DNA of 5,900 nt from an uncultured Collinsella sp. (GCA_900544865.1 UQXA01000060.1:1-5900); one strand, 5' to 3'; shown: positions 1 through 5,845, counted from the stretch's first letter. Notes: generated from the letters alone by a model not told the origin. A program made the numbers and translations.

Positions 1-6
1 ACGCGC

Positions 7-49
7 ATAAAGAAAGCCTCCCATTTCTCATGTCCAAGAAATGGGAGGC
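7..49 (-). terminator. Rho-independent terminator facing left
   Basis: Positions 16-28 and 37-49 form a perfect 13-bp stem around an 8-nt loop. Read on the minus strand, the stem is followed by a T-rich run (TTTCTTTAT, positions 15-7). On the plus strand the stem is followed by AGTTCACTTAC, which is not a U-tract, so the hairpin should stop leftward transcription. No leftward gene lies between this hairpin and ilvE, so what it terminates is unclear (see findings). Confidence 0.7.
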
Positions 50-118
50 AGTTCACTTACGGTGGCGGGCCTTTTTGCTTCGGTCAAATGAAAATACTTT
101 ACTTAGTTAAAGAAATGC

Positions 119-147
119 GTTTTATCAGACGCGTGCGGGGAGTACAA
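119..147 (-). promoter_or_regulatory. Possible leftward promoter
   Basis: On the minus strand TTGTAC (147-142) and TAAAAC (124-119) are separated by exactly 17 bp. The -10 is preceded by TGA, an extended -10 (TGn) pattern. Transcription would begin near position 112 and reach the terminator at 49-7, giving an RNA of about 105 nt with no start codon for a meaningful ORF. The boxes are only partial matches, so this is a candidate only. Confidence 0.25.
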
Positions 148-148
148 T
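121..148 (+). promoter_or_regulatory. Possible ilvE promoter
   Basis: TACAAT at 143-148 is a good -10 hexamer. A weak -35 (TTTATC, 121-126) lies 16 bp upstream. The start of transcription would fall near 154-156, leaving a leader of about 147 nt before the ilvE ATG. I see no T-box signature in the leader. Confidence 0.35.
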
Positions 149-155
149 CTCGTGC

Positions 156-305
156 ATGCGAATCGACGTGCCATCGGCTTTGATGCTGCTCGCGTGTCCC
201 GTCCGGCTCTACGCTCCGGGCGTGCGACGTTGCGACGCGGTCGGCCTCGGTCCTTGCGTGCGGGTTCGCGAGTATGCAACTGTGTATGTAAGGAGCGACA
301 TATGA
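156..305 (+). CDS. Possible 49-codon upstream ORF overlapping ilvE
   Basis: An ATG at 156 opens a 49-codon frame that ends at TGA 303-305. It overlaps the ilvE start as ATGA, in a different frame from ilvE. The predicted product is rich in Val, Leu and Ile (about 15 of 49) but shows no run of regulatory codons like those of classical ilv leader peptides. The ATG sits almost exactly where the candidate promoter would start transcription, so it would need leaderless initiation, and there is no ribosome binding site before it. It could couple translation to ilvE or be a chance open frame in GC-rich DNA. I recognise no homologue. Confidence 0.2.
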   Translation: MRIDVPSALMLLACPVRLYAPGVRRCDAVGLGPCVRVREYATVYVRSDI

Positions 306-1354
306 CTGTCGAGAAGAAGGATATCGATTGGGGTAGCCTCGGCTTTGGCTACATGAAGACCGATTACAGCTACGAGGCTCATTGGAAGGATGGCGAGTGG
401 GACGAGGGCGGCCTGACCACCGACCACACCCTGCATGTCTCCGAGTGCGGCGGTATCTTCCATTACTGCCAGGAGGTCTTTGAGGGCCTGAAGGCCTACA
501 CCGCCGAGGACGGCAGCATCGTCTGCTTCCGTCCCGACATGAACGCTGAGCGTATGTATAACTCTGCCCAGCGCCTCGAGATGCCCCCGTTTCCCAAGGA
601 CAAGTTCGTTGAGGCCGTCAAGCAGGTCGTTTCTGCCAACGCCGCCTGGGTTCCGCCCTTCGGTTCCGGCGCGACCCTGTACGTGCGTCCGTTTATGATC
701 GGCTCCGGTGACGTGATCGGCGTGGCTCCCGCTCCTGAGTACACGTTCCGCATTCTCGTGACCCCGGTCGGTCCGTACTTTAAGGGTGGCCTCAAGCCCG
801 TCAAGCTGCGCGTTTCCGAGTATGACCGTGCAGCACCGCATGGCACCGGCAACATCAAGGCCGGCCTGAACTACGCCATGTCCCTCAAGCCCACGATGGA
901 GGCTCACCGCGAGGGCTATGCCGAGAACCTGTATCTCGACTCCGAGTCCCGCACCTATGTCGAGGAGACCGGTGGCGCCAACGTCCTGTTCGTGAAGGAG
1001 GACGGCACGCTTGTCGTCCCGCAGTCGCACACCGACTCCATCCTGCCCTCCATCACCCGCCGTTCGCTTGTTCAGGTTGCTCAGGACCTGGGCATGACCG
1101 TCGACCAGCGTCCCGTCGAGTGGGCCGAGGTCAAGGCCGGCACCTTTGTTGAGTGCGGTCTGTGCGGCACCGCTGCCGTTATCTCCCCGGTCGGCGAGAT
1201 CGATAACAAGGTCTACGGTGCCGACGAGACTGTGACCTTCCCGGCTGGCTACACCGAGATCGGGCCTGTGATGAAGAAGCTCCGCGAGACCCTGACTGGT
1301 ATCCAGTCTGGTGCTGTCGAGGATAAGCACAACTGGGTTTACACCGTCGCGTAA
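302..1354 (+). CDS. ilvE: Branched-chain amino acid aminotransferase (type II)
   Basis: This 350-residue fold-type IV PLP enzyme interconverts Leu, Ile and Val with their 2-oxo acids, using glutamate/2-oxoglutarate, in the cytoplasm. The start is set by AAGGAG at 290-295, six bases before ATG 302; the same frame is open upstream to a GTG at 152, but that extension is Arg-rich and unlike the family. Visible signatures are YVRPFMIGSG (residues 127-136), GTGNIKAGLNY (181-191) with the presumed Schiff-base Lys186, EETGGANVLF (221-230) and GTAAVISPVG (289-298). The length and motifs match the family throughout, so the gene looks intact. Cys285 and Cys288 form a CxxC just before the GTAAV motif; whether it is redox-active is unknown. 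The gene stands alone, with no other ilv or leu gene beside it, and is followed by a terminator at 1415-1457. Confidence 0.95.
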   Translation: MTVEKKDIDWGSLGFGYMKTDYSYEAHWKDGEWDEGGLTTDHTLHVSECGGIFHYCQEVFEGLKAYTAEDGSIVCFRPDMNAERMYNSAQRLEMPPFPKDKFVEAVKQVVSANAAWVPPFGSGATLYVRPFMIGSGDVIGVAPAPEYTFRILVTPVGPYFKGGLKPVKLRVSEYDRAAPHGTGNIKAGLNYAMSLKPTMEAHREGYAENLYLDSESRTYVEETGGANVLFVKEDGTLVVPQSHTDSILPSITRRSLVQVAQDLGMTVDQRPVEWAEVKAGTFVECGLCGTAAVISPVGEIDNKVYGADETVTFPAGYTEIGPVMKKLRETLTGIQSGAVEDKHNWVYTVA

Positions 1355-1386
1355 TCTGTCTTACGGATATGTCCGGCCCGAGGGCA

Positions 1387-1485
1387 CCTTCCTTTCCGGC
1401 GCGTCCTCGGACATGAAAGAGCCCCCGCTGCGCACTTCGTGCGGCGGGGGTTCTTTCGTCCTGCGGAGTGCGCCGGAAAGGAAGG
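1387..1485. repeat. 99-bp nested inverted repeat around the ilvE terminator
   Basis: The outer arms 1387-1402 and 1470-1485 are perfect 16-bp inverse complements (CCTTCCTTTCCGGCGC and its complement). GGAC (1409-1412) and GTCC (1458-1461) can pair inside them. The centre is the terminator stem at 1415-1457. An RNA spanning the whole could fold into one long, interrupted hairpin. Only the core is needed for termination, so the outer arms are unexplained. Confidence 0.75.
1415..1457. terminator. ilvE terminator, probably bidirectional
   Basis: GAAAGAGCCCCCGC (1415-1428) pairs with GCGGGGGTTCTTTC (1444-1457), with one G-U wobble on the plus-strand RNA. CGCAC/GTGCG (1431-1435/1439-1443) extends the stem toward a tight loop. 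The A-rich 5' foot and T-rich 3' foot give a weak U-tract in either direction. It lies 60 bases after the ilvE stop codon, suitable for ending that transcript. Confidence 0.75.
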
Positions 1486-1528
1486 CCGCGCTTTTGTTTT
1501 GGTTCGCGCCATGTGGGGGTGGTGGCGA

Positions 1529-1730
1529 CGTGCATTTTTGCGAGTATTCTGCAATCGAAGGTTCCTGCATACCGACCTCGGGCAAAAATCGGAATTTCTC
1601 GATGTTTTCTACGAATGATGGGCGGGGTTATGGGCTGACAGCGTTTGATTTGCAGGGACATTCGCGGTCTTTGGCATTTATCGTGGCGCCCGAAGCTCTT
1701 GGTTATGTTGAATACTCCTAAAAATGCACG
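1529..1730. repeat. 202-bp segment with 21-bp terminal inverted repeats
   Basis: CGTGCATTTTT-gc-GAGTATTC at 1529-1549 reappears inverted at 1710-1730 as CGTGCATTTTT-ag-GAGTATTC, 19 of 21 identical. A second nested pair lies inside: 1556-1569 (CGAAGGTTCCTGCA) against 1651-1664, 12 of 14 identical after inversion. The segment has no coding capacity that I recognise. The organisation suits a non-autonomous mobile repeat (MITE-like) or a structured intergenic repeat. I see no clear target-site duplication, so mobility is inference. Confidence 0.55.
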
Positions 1731-1752
1731 GCGCTTAGAGGGGGACCTTCGC

Positions 1753-1799
1753 GAAAAAGGAAACTGCCCCGTCGAAGTATGCATTCGACGGGGCAGTTT
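1753..1799 (-). terminator. lemA terminator
   Basis: Positions 1761-1776 and 1784-1799 are a perfect 16-bp stem (AAACTGCCCCGTCGAA on the left arm) around a 7-nt loop. On the minus strand the stem is followed by CCTTTTTCGC, a short U-tract. It lies 37 bases beyond the lemA stop codon. Confidence 0.85.
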
Positions 1800-1835
1800 A
1801 TGCATTTGGCCGATTAAGGATGCGCTGCCAAACTA

Positions 1836-2387
1836 CTAGAACTTGACGGTCGGGGCCTGGCGGGCTGCTTCGGCGGCCTCGAAGCCCTGGCGCTCCTTAA
1901 ACTGGAAGATGCCGGCAAAGATGACAGCCGGGAACGTCTGAATGGCGTTATTGTAGCTGAGCACGCAATCGTTGTAGCTCTGGCGTGCATAGCTAATCTT
2001 GTTTTCGGTATCCTCGAGCGATGCCTGCAGCTGCATAAAGTTGGTGTTTGCCTTAAGATCGGGATAGGCCTCGGCTACGGCGAAGAGCTGGCGCAGCGCA
2101 CCGGTCAGCACGTTGTCGGCTTCCATCTTGGCTTCGGGCGTGGTGGCCTTGACGGCGGTGTTACGCGCGCTGATCACGGCGGAGAGCGTCTCCTGCTCGT
2201 GCTTGGCGTAGCCCTTGACGGTCTCGACCAGGTTGGGGATCAGGTCGTTGCGGCGCTGCAGCTGCGTATCGATGTTCTGCCAGGCGTTATCGATGCGGTT
2301 ACGCTTGGTGACCATGTTGTTGTAGATGCCGGCGATGGCGCAGACAATCACAATGACAACAACGATGCCGATGATGACGGTAATCAT
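1836..2387 (-). CDS. lemA: LemA family membrane protein
   Basis: The 183-residue product begins with a hydrophobic segment (about residues 2-22, Ile/Val-rich) that should anchor it in the membrane. A long helical domain without further membrane spans follows. Family signatures are clear: NAWQNIDTQLQRRNDLIPNL (34-53) followed by VETVKGYAKHE (54-64), AYPDLKANTNFMQLQ (107-121), the TEnkIsyaRqsYN region (127-139) and YNNAIQTFP (145-153). Its length is normal for LemA. The ATG at 2387 was chosen because GGAG (2396-2393) lies five bases upstream and the membrane segment starts there; the open frame extends to 2612, but that extension is not LemA-like. The molecular function of the family is not settled. 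No htpX or TPM-domain partner gene is visible here. The gene diverges from the TetR-type regulator gene across about 200 bases and has its own terminator. Confidence 0.93.
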   Translation of the reverse strand: MITVIIGIVVVIVIVCAIAGIYNNMVTKRNRIDNAWQNIDTQLQRRNDLIPNLVETVKGYAKHEQETLSAVISARNTAVKATTPEAKMEADNVLTGALRQLFAVAEAYPDLKANTNFMQLQASLEDTENKISYARQSYNDCVLSYNNAIQTFPAVIFAGIFQFKERQGFEAAEAARQAPTVKF

Positions 2388-2434
2388 GATGTCTCCGTTT
2401 CGAATGGCCGCGGCGGCATGCGCCAGCTGCCGTT

Positions 2435-2456
2435 GGTATAACGCTACTAGTATACC
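2435..2456. promoter_or_regulatory. Candidate operator GGTATA-N10-TATACC
   Basis: GGTATA (2435-2440) and TATACC (2451-2456) are perfect inverted half-sites within 22 bp. The right half overlaps the candidate lemA -10 box. Position and symmetry fit a dimeric repressor site, and the divergent TetR-family gene is the obvious candidate protein. The link is inference. Confidence 0.35.
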
Positions 2457-2477
2457 CGCAACGTTTTGCCGTGCCGA
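2449..2477 (-). promoter_or_regulatory. Possible lemA promoter
   Basis: On the minus strand TATACT (2454-2449) is a good -10. TCGGCA (2477-2472), four of six consensus bases, lies 17 bp upstream. Transcription would start near 2442, leaving a leader of about 55 nt before the lemA ATG. Confidence 0.4.
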
Positions 2478-2586
2478 ACTTTCCGGTAAGCGTTGTGTTT
2501 TCGGCGGGGTTGGCACCGGGGCAAAGCGCGCGAGGTACAGGTGTAAGATATGCGACAGATTGACGAGTGTTGTCTTTGCCCTGAGG

Positions 2587-3183
2587 ATGGCGATACCAGT
2601 GGACCTTCGCATTAAGAAAACCTACCGCGCCCTGTTCGATGCCTTCACCGAGCTTCTCGAGGAGCATCGTTTTGAGGACCTGACGGTTGCCATGCTATGC
2701 GACCGCGCCATGATTCGCCGCACGACGTTCTACAAGCACTTTCGCGACAAGAGCGATTACTTTGCCTTTTATATCGATGAGCTCATGTCGGGCTTGCCGC
2801 AAAAACAGCCCGATGAGGCCGGCGCGGTATCTGCCGAGGACGTGCGCGCGCTTCGGCACGCGATTTTGGACGATGCCATGGATTTGATTCTGGCGCACGA
2901 GCGGCTCATGGATAACATTTTGGCAAGCAGCATGTCGGGCATGTTGACCAACGTTATTTGCGACCGCATTGCCCGCTCCGTCCGCGAGCGTGTGATGAAC
3001 GTGCTTGCCGAGGATGCCCTGGCCCCCGTGTCACTCGAGACGACGTCTGAGTTTGTCGCCGGCGGTATTATTCGACTTTTCACGATATGGTGGGAATCGG
3101 GCCACGATCTTGAGCGTCGACCTGAGATAGCCGACGTGGTCGATGCACTGTTTGAGCGGACCATGACGCCGGTGCATCACTAG
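2587..3183 (+). CDS. TetR/AcrR family transcriptional regulator
   Basis: The 198-residue protein has an N-terminal TetR helix-turn-helix at about residues 10-58: KTYRALFDAFTELLEE, then FEDLTVAMLCDRAMIRRTTF and YKHFRDKSDYF. The C-terminal part is helical, and its IIRLFTIWWESG stretch (161-172) resembles the ligand/dimerisation domains of TetR proteins related to DhaS-like regulators. It should bind DNA as a dimer, usually as a repressor; its ligand is unknown. The start is uncertain. ATG 2587 has GAGG immediately against it, too close to serve as its ribosome site. GTG 2599, which gives a product starting VDLRIKKTY, has the same GAGG 12 bases upstream and fits the usual family N-terminus. The frame is also open further upstream. 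The gene is divergent from lemA, so lemA and its own promoter are possible targets. Confidence 0.88.
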   Translation: MAIPVDLRIKKTYRALFDAFTELLEEHRFEDLTVAMLCDRAMIRRTTFYKHFRDKSDYFAFYIDELMSGLPQKQPDEAGAVSAEDVRALRHAILDDAMDLILAHERLMDNILASSMSGMLTNVICDRIARSVRERVMNVLAEDALAPVSLETTSEFVAGGIIRLFTIWWESGHDLERRPEIADVVDALFERTMTPVHH

Positions 3184-3186
3184 AAG

Positions 3187-3276
3187 TGGCGGAGAGAGGG
3201 GGATTCGAACCCCCGGAACGCTCTCGCGCTCAACGGTTTTCAAGACCGCCGCATTCAACCGCTCTGCCATCTCTCC
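3187..3276 (-). tRNA. tRNA-Ser (anticodon UGA)
   Basis: The minus strand gives a complete class II tRNA. The acceptor stem is GGAGAGA/TCTCTCC (3276-3270 with 3197-3191), with discriminator G at 3190 and an encoded CCA at 3189-3187. The anticodon loop CTTGAAA holds UGA at 3242-3240. A long variable arm lies around 3217-3232, and the T arm is CCGGGGGTTCGAATCCCCC-like. It reads UCA and related serine codons. Its 3' end is 3 bp from the tetR-family stop codon in convergent orientation, with no terminator between them. No integrase or duplicated tRNA end is seen nearby. Confidence 0.95.
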
Positions 3277-3286
3277 GTGAGTCGTA

Positions 3287-3295
3287 ATGATAGCA
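3287..3295 (-). promoter_or_regulatory. Extended -10 for the tRNA-Ser gene
   Basis: Minus-strand TGC-TATCAT (3295-3287) is an extended -10 element. The start of transcription would be near 3280, a few bases before the mature tRNA 5' end at 3276. A TTGCAA lies only 14 bp further upstream, too close for a normal -35. Confidence 0.4.
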
Positions 3296-3327
3296 TCGTT
3301 TTGAATTTGCAACAGGGAAGGCGAACG

Positions 3328-5109
3328 ATGACGATCACCGAAATCGACGAGAAGTTCATGCGCGAGGCGTTGGCGGAGGCGCGCGCCGCCGCGACGGTGG
3401 GCGAGGTGCCCATCGGAGCCGTAGTGGTGCGCGACGGCGAGATCGTCGCGAGGGCGCACAATCGGCGCGAGCTCGATCAGGATCCTTCGGCGCACGCCGA
3501 GTTTGCGGCCGTGTGCGCCGCTGCCCAGGCGCTTGGCCGCTGGCGCCTTTTCGACTGTACGGTTTATGTGACGTTGGAACCCTGCTGCATGTGCGCGGGC
3601 CTTATGGTCAACGCGCGCGTGGGGCGCTGCGTGTATGGCGCGAGTGATGCCAAGGCGGGCGCGCTGGGTTCGCTGTATGACCTGAATGCCGACTCGCGCC
3701 TGAATCATCGGTTTAACGTGACGGCTGGGGTCCTGGCGGATGAATGCCGCGAGCTGCTGAGTAGCTATTTTGGCGGTCTGCGCGGAGCGGGCGGCGCTGA
3801 TTGCGGTTGTGGGGCCGATCTTGAAGCACACGCCGCTCACGCCGCAGCGCTTGCAGGTGCCGGTGAGGATGCTGGCACGGCGGTTGACTTTGGTCCTGCG
3901 TGCCGCCGACCCCGCCGTGTGCTGTTGGCGATCGACTCCTTTAAGGGCAGCGTTTCGAGCGCGCAGGCGGAGGCGGCGGTTGCCGAAGGCGTGCGCCGCG
4001 TTTGGCCCGATGCCGAGGTGCGCGCATTGCCGCTGGCAGATGGTGGCGAGGGAACGCTCGATGCCGTTGCCGCCTGCGGTGGCGAGCTCTCAACCTGCGA
4101 GGTCGCAGGGCCCTTGGGCGACCGCGTGTCTGCCCGGATGCTGGTTGATGTCGAGCACAAGTCCGCGGTCATCGAGATGGCCGAGGCGGCCGGCATTGGG
4201 TATTCGCCTTGTACGGAGTCGGCGGCGTTGGCGGCCACAACCTATGGCGTGGGCGAGCTCATGCTTCGCGCGGTTCGCATGGGCGCAAAGACACTCTATA
4301 TTGGTCTGGGCGGCAGCGCCACCAACGACGGTGGCGCCGGCATGCTGCAGGCGCTGGGCGCGCGTGTGGTCGATGATCAGGACTGCGATGTCGCCCCCGG
4401 TCTTGCCGGCCTTGAGCAGGTGGCGAGCGTTGATTTGGCGCCCGCGCTGCAGGCTTTGGATGATGCTCGCATCGTTGTGCTTTCGGATGTCGAGAATCCG
4501 CTCGTGGGGCGTCGAGGCGCACTGGCGGTGTTTGGCGGGCAGAAGGGCCTGCCGGCGGATGATGTCGAGGTGCTGCGCAGATACGACGGCTGGATGGTCG
4601 GCTACGGTCGCTTGCTCGATGCGGCGATTGCCAGAGCTCGAGCCCAGGGGTTGTTGCGCACACCCGAGGGCGCACGGACATTTGGCTCGGTGCTCGGTGT
4701 ACCCGGCGCGGGCGCTGCCGGTGGCTTGGGCGCGGCGTTGCTGGCGCTCGGCGCGGAGCTACGCTCGGGTGTGGAGACGGTGCTCGACCTCGTGGGGTTT
4801 GACGAGCGCGTGCGCGATGTCGACCTGGTCATAACGGGCGAGGGCAATATGGACGAGCAATCCGCCGCCGGTAAGGCACCGGTGGGTGTGGCTCGTCGTG
4901 CGAAGCGATATGGCAAGCCGGTGGTCGCCGTCGTGGGCGGTCGCGCCGTCAACCTGGACGCGGTATATGGGCAGGGTATTGACTTGGTTTTGCCGATTTG
5001 CCGCAAGCCCATGGACCTGGAACGGGCACTCGATTCGCAAGAAGCCACAACCAACCTCATCTGTGCCGGCGAGGCAGCCGCCCAATCCTACGACCTCGCT
5101 CGCCTCTAA
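3328..5109 (+). CDS. tadA/glxK: TadA tRNA adenosine deaminase-glycerate kinase fusion
   Basis: One uninterrupted 593-residue frame joins two whole enzymes. Residues 1-150 are a TadA-type deaminase: the zinc site is HAE (56-58, with Glu58 catalytic) plus PCCMC (85-89, Cys86 and Cys89). Asn45, Asp107 and the DAKAGALGSLYDLN and GVLADECRELLSSYF stretches match TadA rather than other deaminases. TadA converts A34 to inosine in tRNA-Arg(ACG). Residues about 197-593 are a class I (GarK/GlxK-type) glycerate kinase, which makes 2-phosphoglycerate from D-glycerate and ATP. Its signatures are AIDSFKGSVSS (201-211), PLADGGEGT (235-243), GLGGSATNDGGAGM (326-339), FGGQKGL (402-408), PGAGAAGGLGAAL (459-471) and ITGEGNMDEQSAAGKAP (502-518). 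The linker (about 151-196) is rich in Ala and Gly with Cys159, Cys161 and Cys192. ATG 3328 has GGAAGG (3316-3321) six bases upstream. No internal ribosome site precedes GTG 3919, the only plausible separate kinase start. Both halves look intact. Confidence 0.9.
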   Translation: MTITEIDEKFMREALAEARAAATVGEVPIGAVVVRDGEIVARAHNRRELDQDPSAHAEFAAVCAAAQALGRWRLFDCTVYVTLEPCCMCAGLMVNARVGRCVYGASDAKAGALGSLYDLNADSRLNHRFNVTAGVLADECRELLSSYFGGLRGAGGADCGCGADLEAHAAHAAALAGAGEDAGTAVDFGPACRRPRRVLLAIDSFKGSVSSAQAEAAVAEGVRRVWPDAEVRALPLADGGEGTLDAVAACGGELSTCEVAGPLGDRVSARMLVDVEHKSAVIEMAEAAGIGYSPCTESAALAATTYGVGELMLRAVRMGAKTLYIGLGGSATNDGGAGMLQALGARVVDDQDCDVAPGLAGLEQVASVDLAPALQALDDARIVVLSDVENPLVGRRGALAVFGGQKGLPADDVEVLRRYDGWMVGYGRLLDAAIARARAQGLLRTPEGARTFGSVLGVPGAGAAGGLGAALLALGAELRSGVETVLDLVGFDERVRDVDLVITGEGNMDEQSAAGKAPVGVARRAKRYGKPVVAVVGGRAVNLDAVYGQGIDLVLPICRKPMDLERALDSQEATTNLICAGEAAAQSYDLARL

Positions 5110-5124
5110 GGCCTATCTCCCTAT

Positions 5125-5193
5125 AAGTTGCGGTGAAATACGGAGTGTTTTTGCCTTTAAGGTGCCAATTCAGTCCGTATTCCACCGCAACTT
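5125..5193. repeat. Hairpin repeat with 20-bp arms
   Basis: AAGTTGCGGTGAAATACGGA (5125-5144) is inverted at 5174-5193 with one mismatch; in a minus-strand RNA that position becomes a G-U pair. The arms enclose 29 bases. The structure lies 15 bases after the fusion gene's stop codon, but its large loop and lack of a trailing U-tract make it a poor terminator. It looks like an intergenic palindromic repeat unit; its copy number cannot be judged here. Confidence 0.65.
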
Positions 5194-5323
5194 CGAGAAT
5201 GTCCATTCGAGGTTGGCTGCCTTGTGCCTTGGGTCGGACCGCCTGCCACGAAACGTGGCCATCTACTACGTTAAACCGGCCACCCTCGACCATTCCGGAA
5301 TTTGCAAAAACAAAACCGACGCT

Positions 5324-5334
5324 CCTATAAGTTG
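5324..5334 (+). repeat. Partial second copy of the hairpin repeat's left edge
   Basis: CCTATAAGTTG here is identical to 5120-5130, the left edge of the hairpin repeat. The match stops exactly where the transposase stop codon begins (5335), while the intact copy continues as CGGTGAAATA. This looks like a repeat copy cut by the IS110 element. Confidence 0.4.
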
Positions 5335-5844
5335 TCAAGAGGCAGTTTGCGGGAGCGTTCTCTCCAATTCGCACAGGAGCTCGTAATACCTCCTCTCCAG
5401 TTTCGTCGACCGCCGTTTCCCCCGTTCCAAGTGCCCGAGTGTGGCTGCGGACAGGCCGAGCTCCGCGGCGGCTTTCTTCTGAGTCACCCGCATCGCCTTG
5501 CGCATCTTCGCGAGCTCGGGGCCTTCCGGCGCGGCGCCGTCGGGGTTCGGGTCCATGAGCACGTGGTACACCTCCCGCGCTATGTAGCGCTTCAGGCAGC
5601 GGACCGCCTCCCGCCGGGACTTCCCCTCGGAGGTCCGCCTCGCCACGTACCTCCTCGTCCTCTCGTCGTACGCCATGCGCTTGATTGCGATCTCGTAGAG
5701 CGCCCAGTTCGCCTGCCGGTTGCCGCCGCGGTTGAGCCTGTGCCGGTCCGTCTTCCCGCTCGACGCGGGGATCGGGGAGGCGCCGCACATCATCGAGAAC
5801 GCCGCCTCGCCCTTCAGCCTGCCGGGGTTGTCGCCGGCGGCCAC
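5335..5844 (-). pseudogene. IS110-family transposase, C-terminal remnant
   Basis: The 169-residue open frame is the C-terminal part of an IS110-family transposase. The Transposase_20-type domain shows AAGDNPGRL (2-10), then FSMMCGASPIPASSGKT (16-32) with the conserved serine pair 28-29, HRLNRGGNRQAN (35-46) and YVARRTSEGKSRREAVRCLK (66-85), and KRYIAREVYHVL (85-96). A helix-turn-helix of Xre type follows at about 108-160, with VTQKKAAAELGLSAATLGHL at 120-139. The N-terminal DEDD (RuvC-like) catalytic domain is absent: the family is normally 330-400 residues, and here an in-frame TAA lies six bases before the GTG at 5844. It should therefore be inactive. The left-end region, where IS110-group elements encode their bridge RNA, would also be missing. 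Confidence 0.85.
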
Positions 5845-5845
5845 G
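5335..5845 (-). mobile_element. Truncated IS110-family insertion sequence
   Basis: The remnant runs from the transposase stop codon at 5335-5337, apparently at or very near the element's end, to a sharp break at about 5845. Beyond the break the GC-rich transposase sequence gives way to AT-richer DNA. The 5' half of the element is lost. Confidence 0.6.

Larger units (their letters stand above)
1355..1835. other. Gene-free, structure-rich intergenic region
   Basis: These 481 bases separate the convergent ilvE and lemA genes. I see no credible coding region; the open frames here overlap the inverted repeats and match no family I know. The stretch contains the nested palindrome at 1387-1485, the inverted-repeat-bounded segment at 1529-1730 and the lemA terminator at 1753-1799, each listed separately. 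Confidence 0.7.

Noticed and set aside
150..301. T-box riboswitch or classical attenuator before ilvE
   Set aside because: No T-box consensus, terminator hairpin with U-tract or run of branched-chain codons is visible in the leader.
209..1330. 373-codon minus-strand frame across ilvE
   Set aside because: It lies antisense to a clear aminotransferase and shows no recognisable domain; long shadow frames are common in GC-rich genes.
3187..3330. Functional link between the tRNA-Ser gene and the adjacent TadA domain
   Set aside because: TadA acts on the ACG anticodon of tRNA-Arg; this tRNA has a UGA anticodon with no A34, so the adjacency is probably coincidental.
3770..4834. 354-codon plus-strand frame overlapping the fusion gene in another frame
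   Set aside because: The product is Arg/Trp-rich and low in recognisable motifs, while the overlapping frame encodes intact TadA and glycerate kinase signatures.
5057..5340. Open minus-strand frame running through the hairpin repeat (reads GGRFNVVDGHVSWQ in part)
   Set aside because: It looks protein-like over about 75 codons, but it passes through both hairpin arms, has no start or ribosome site, and matches no family I know. An open run of this length is not improbable over six frames.
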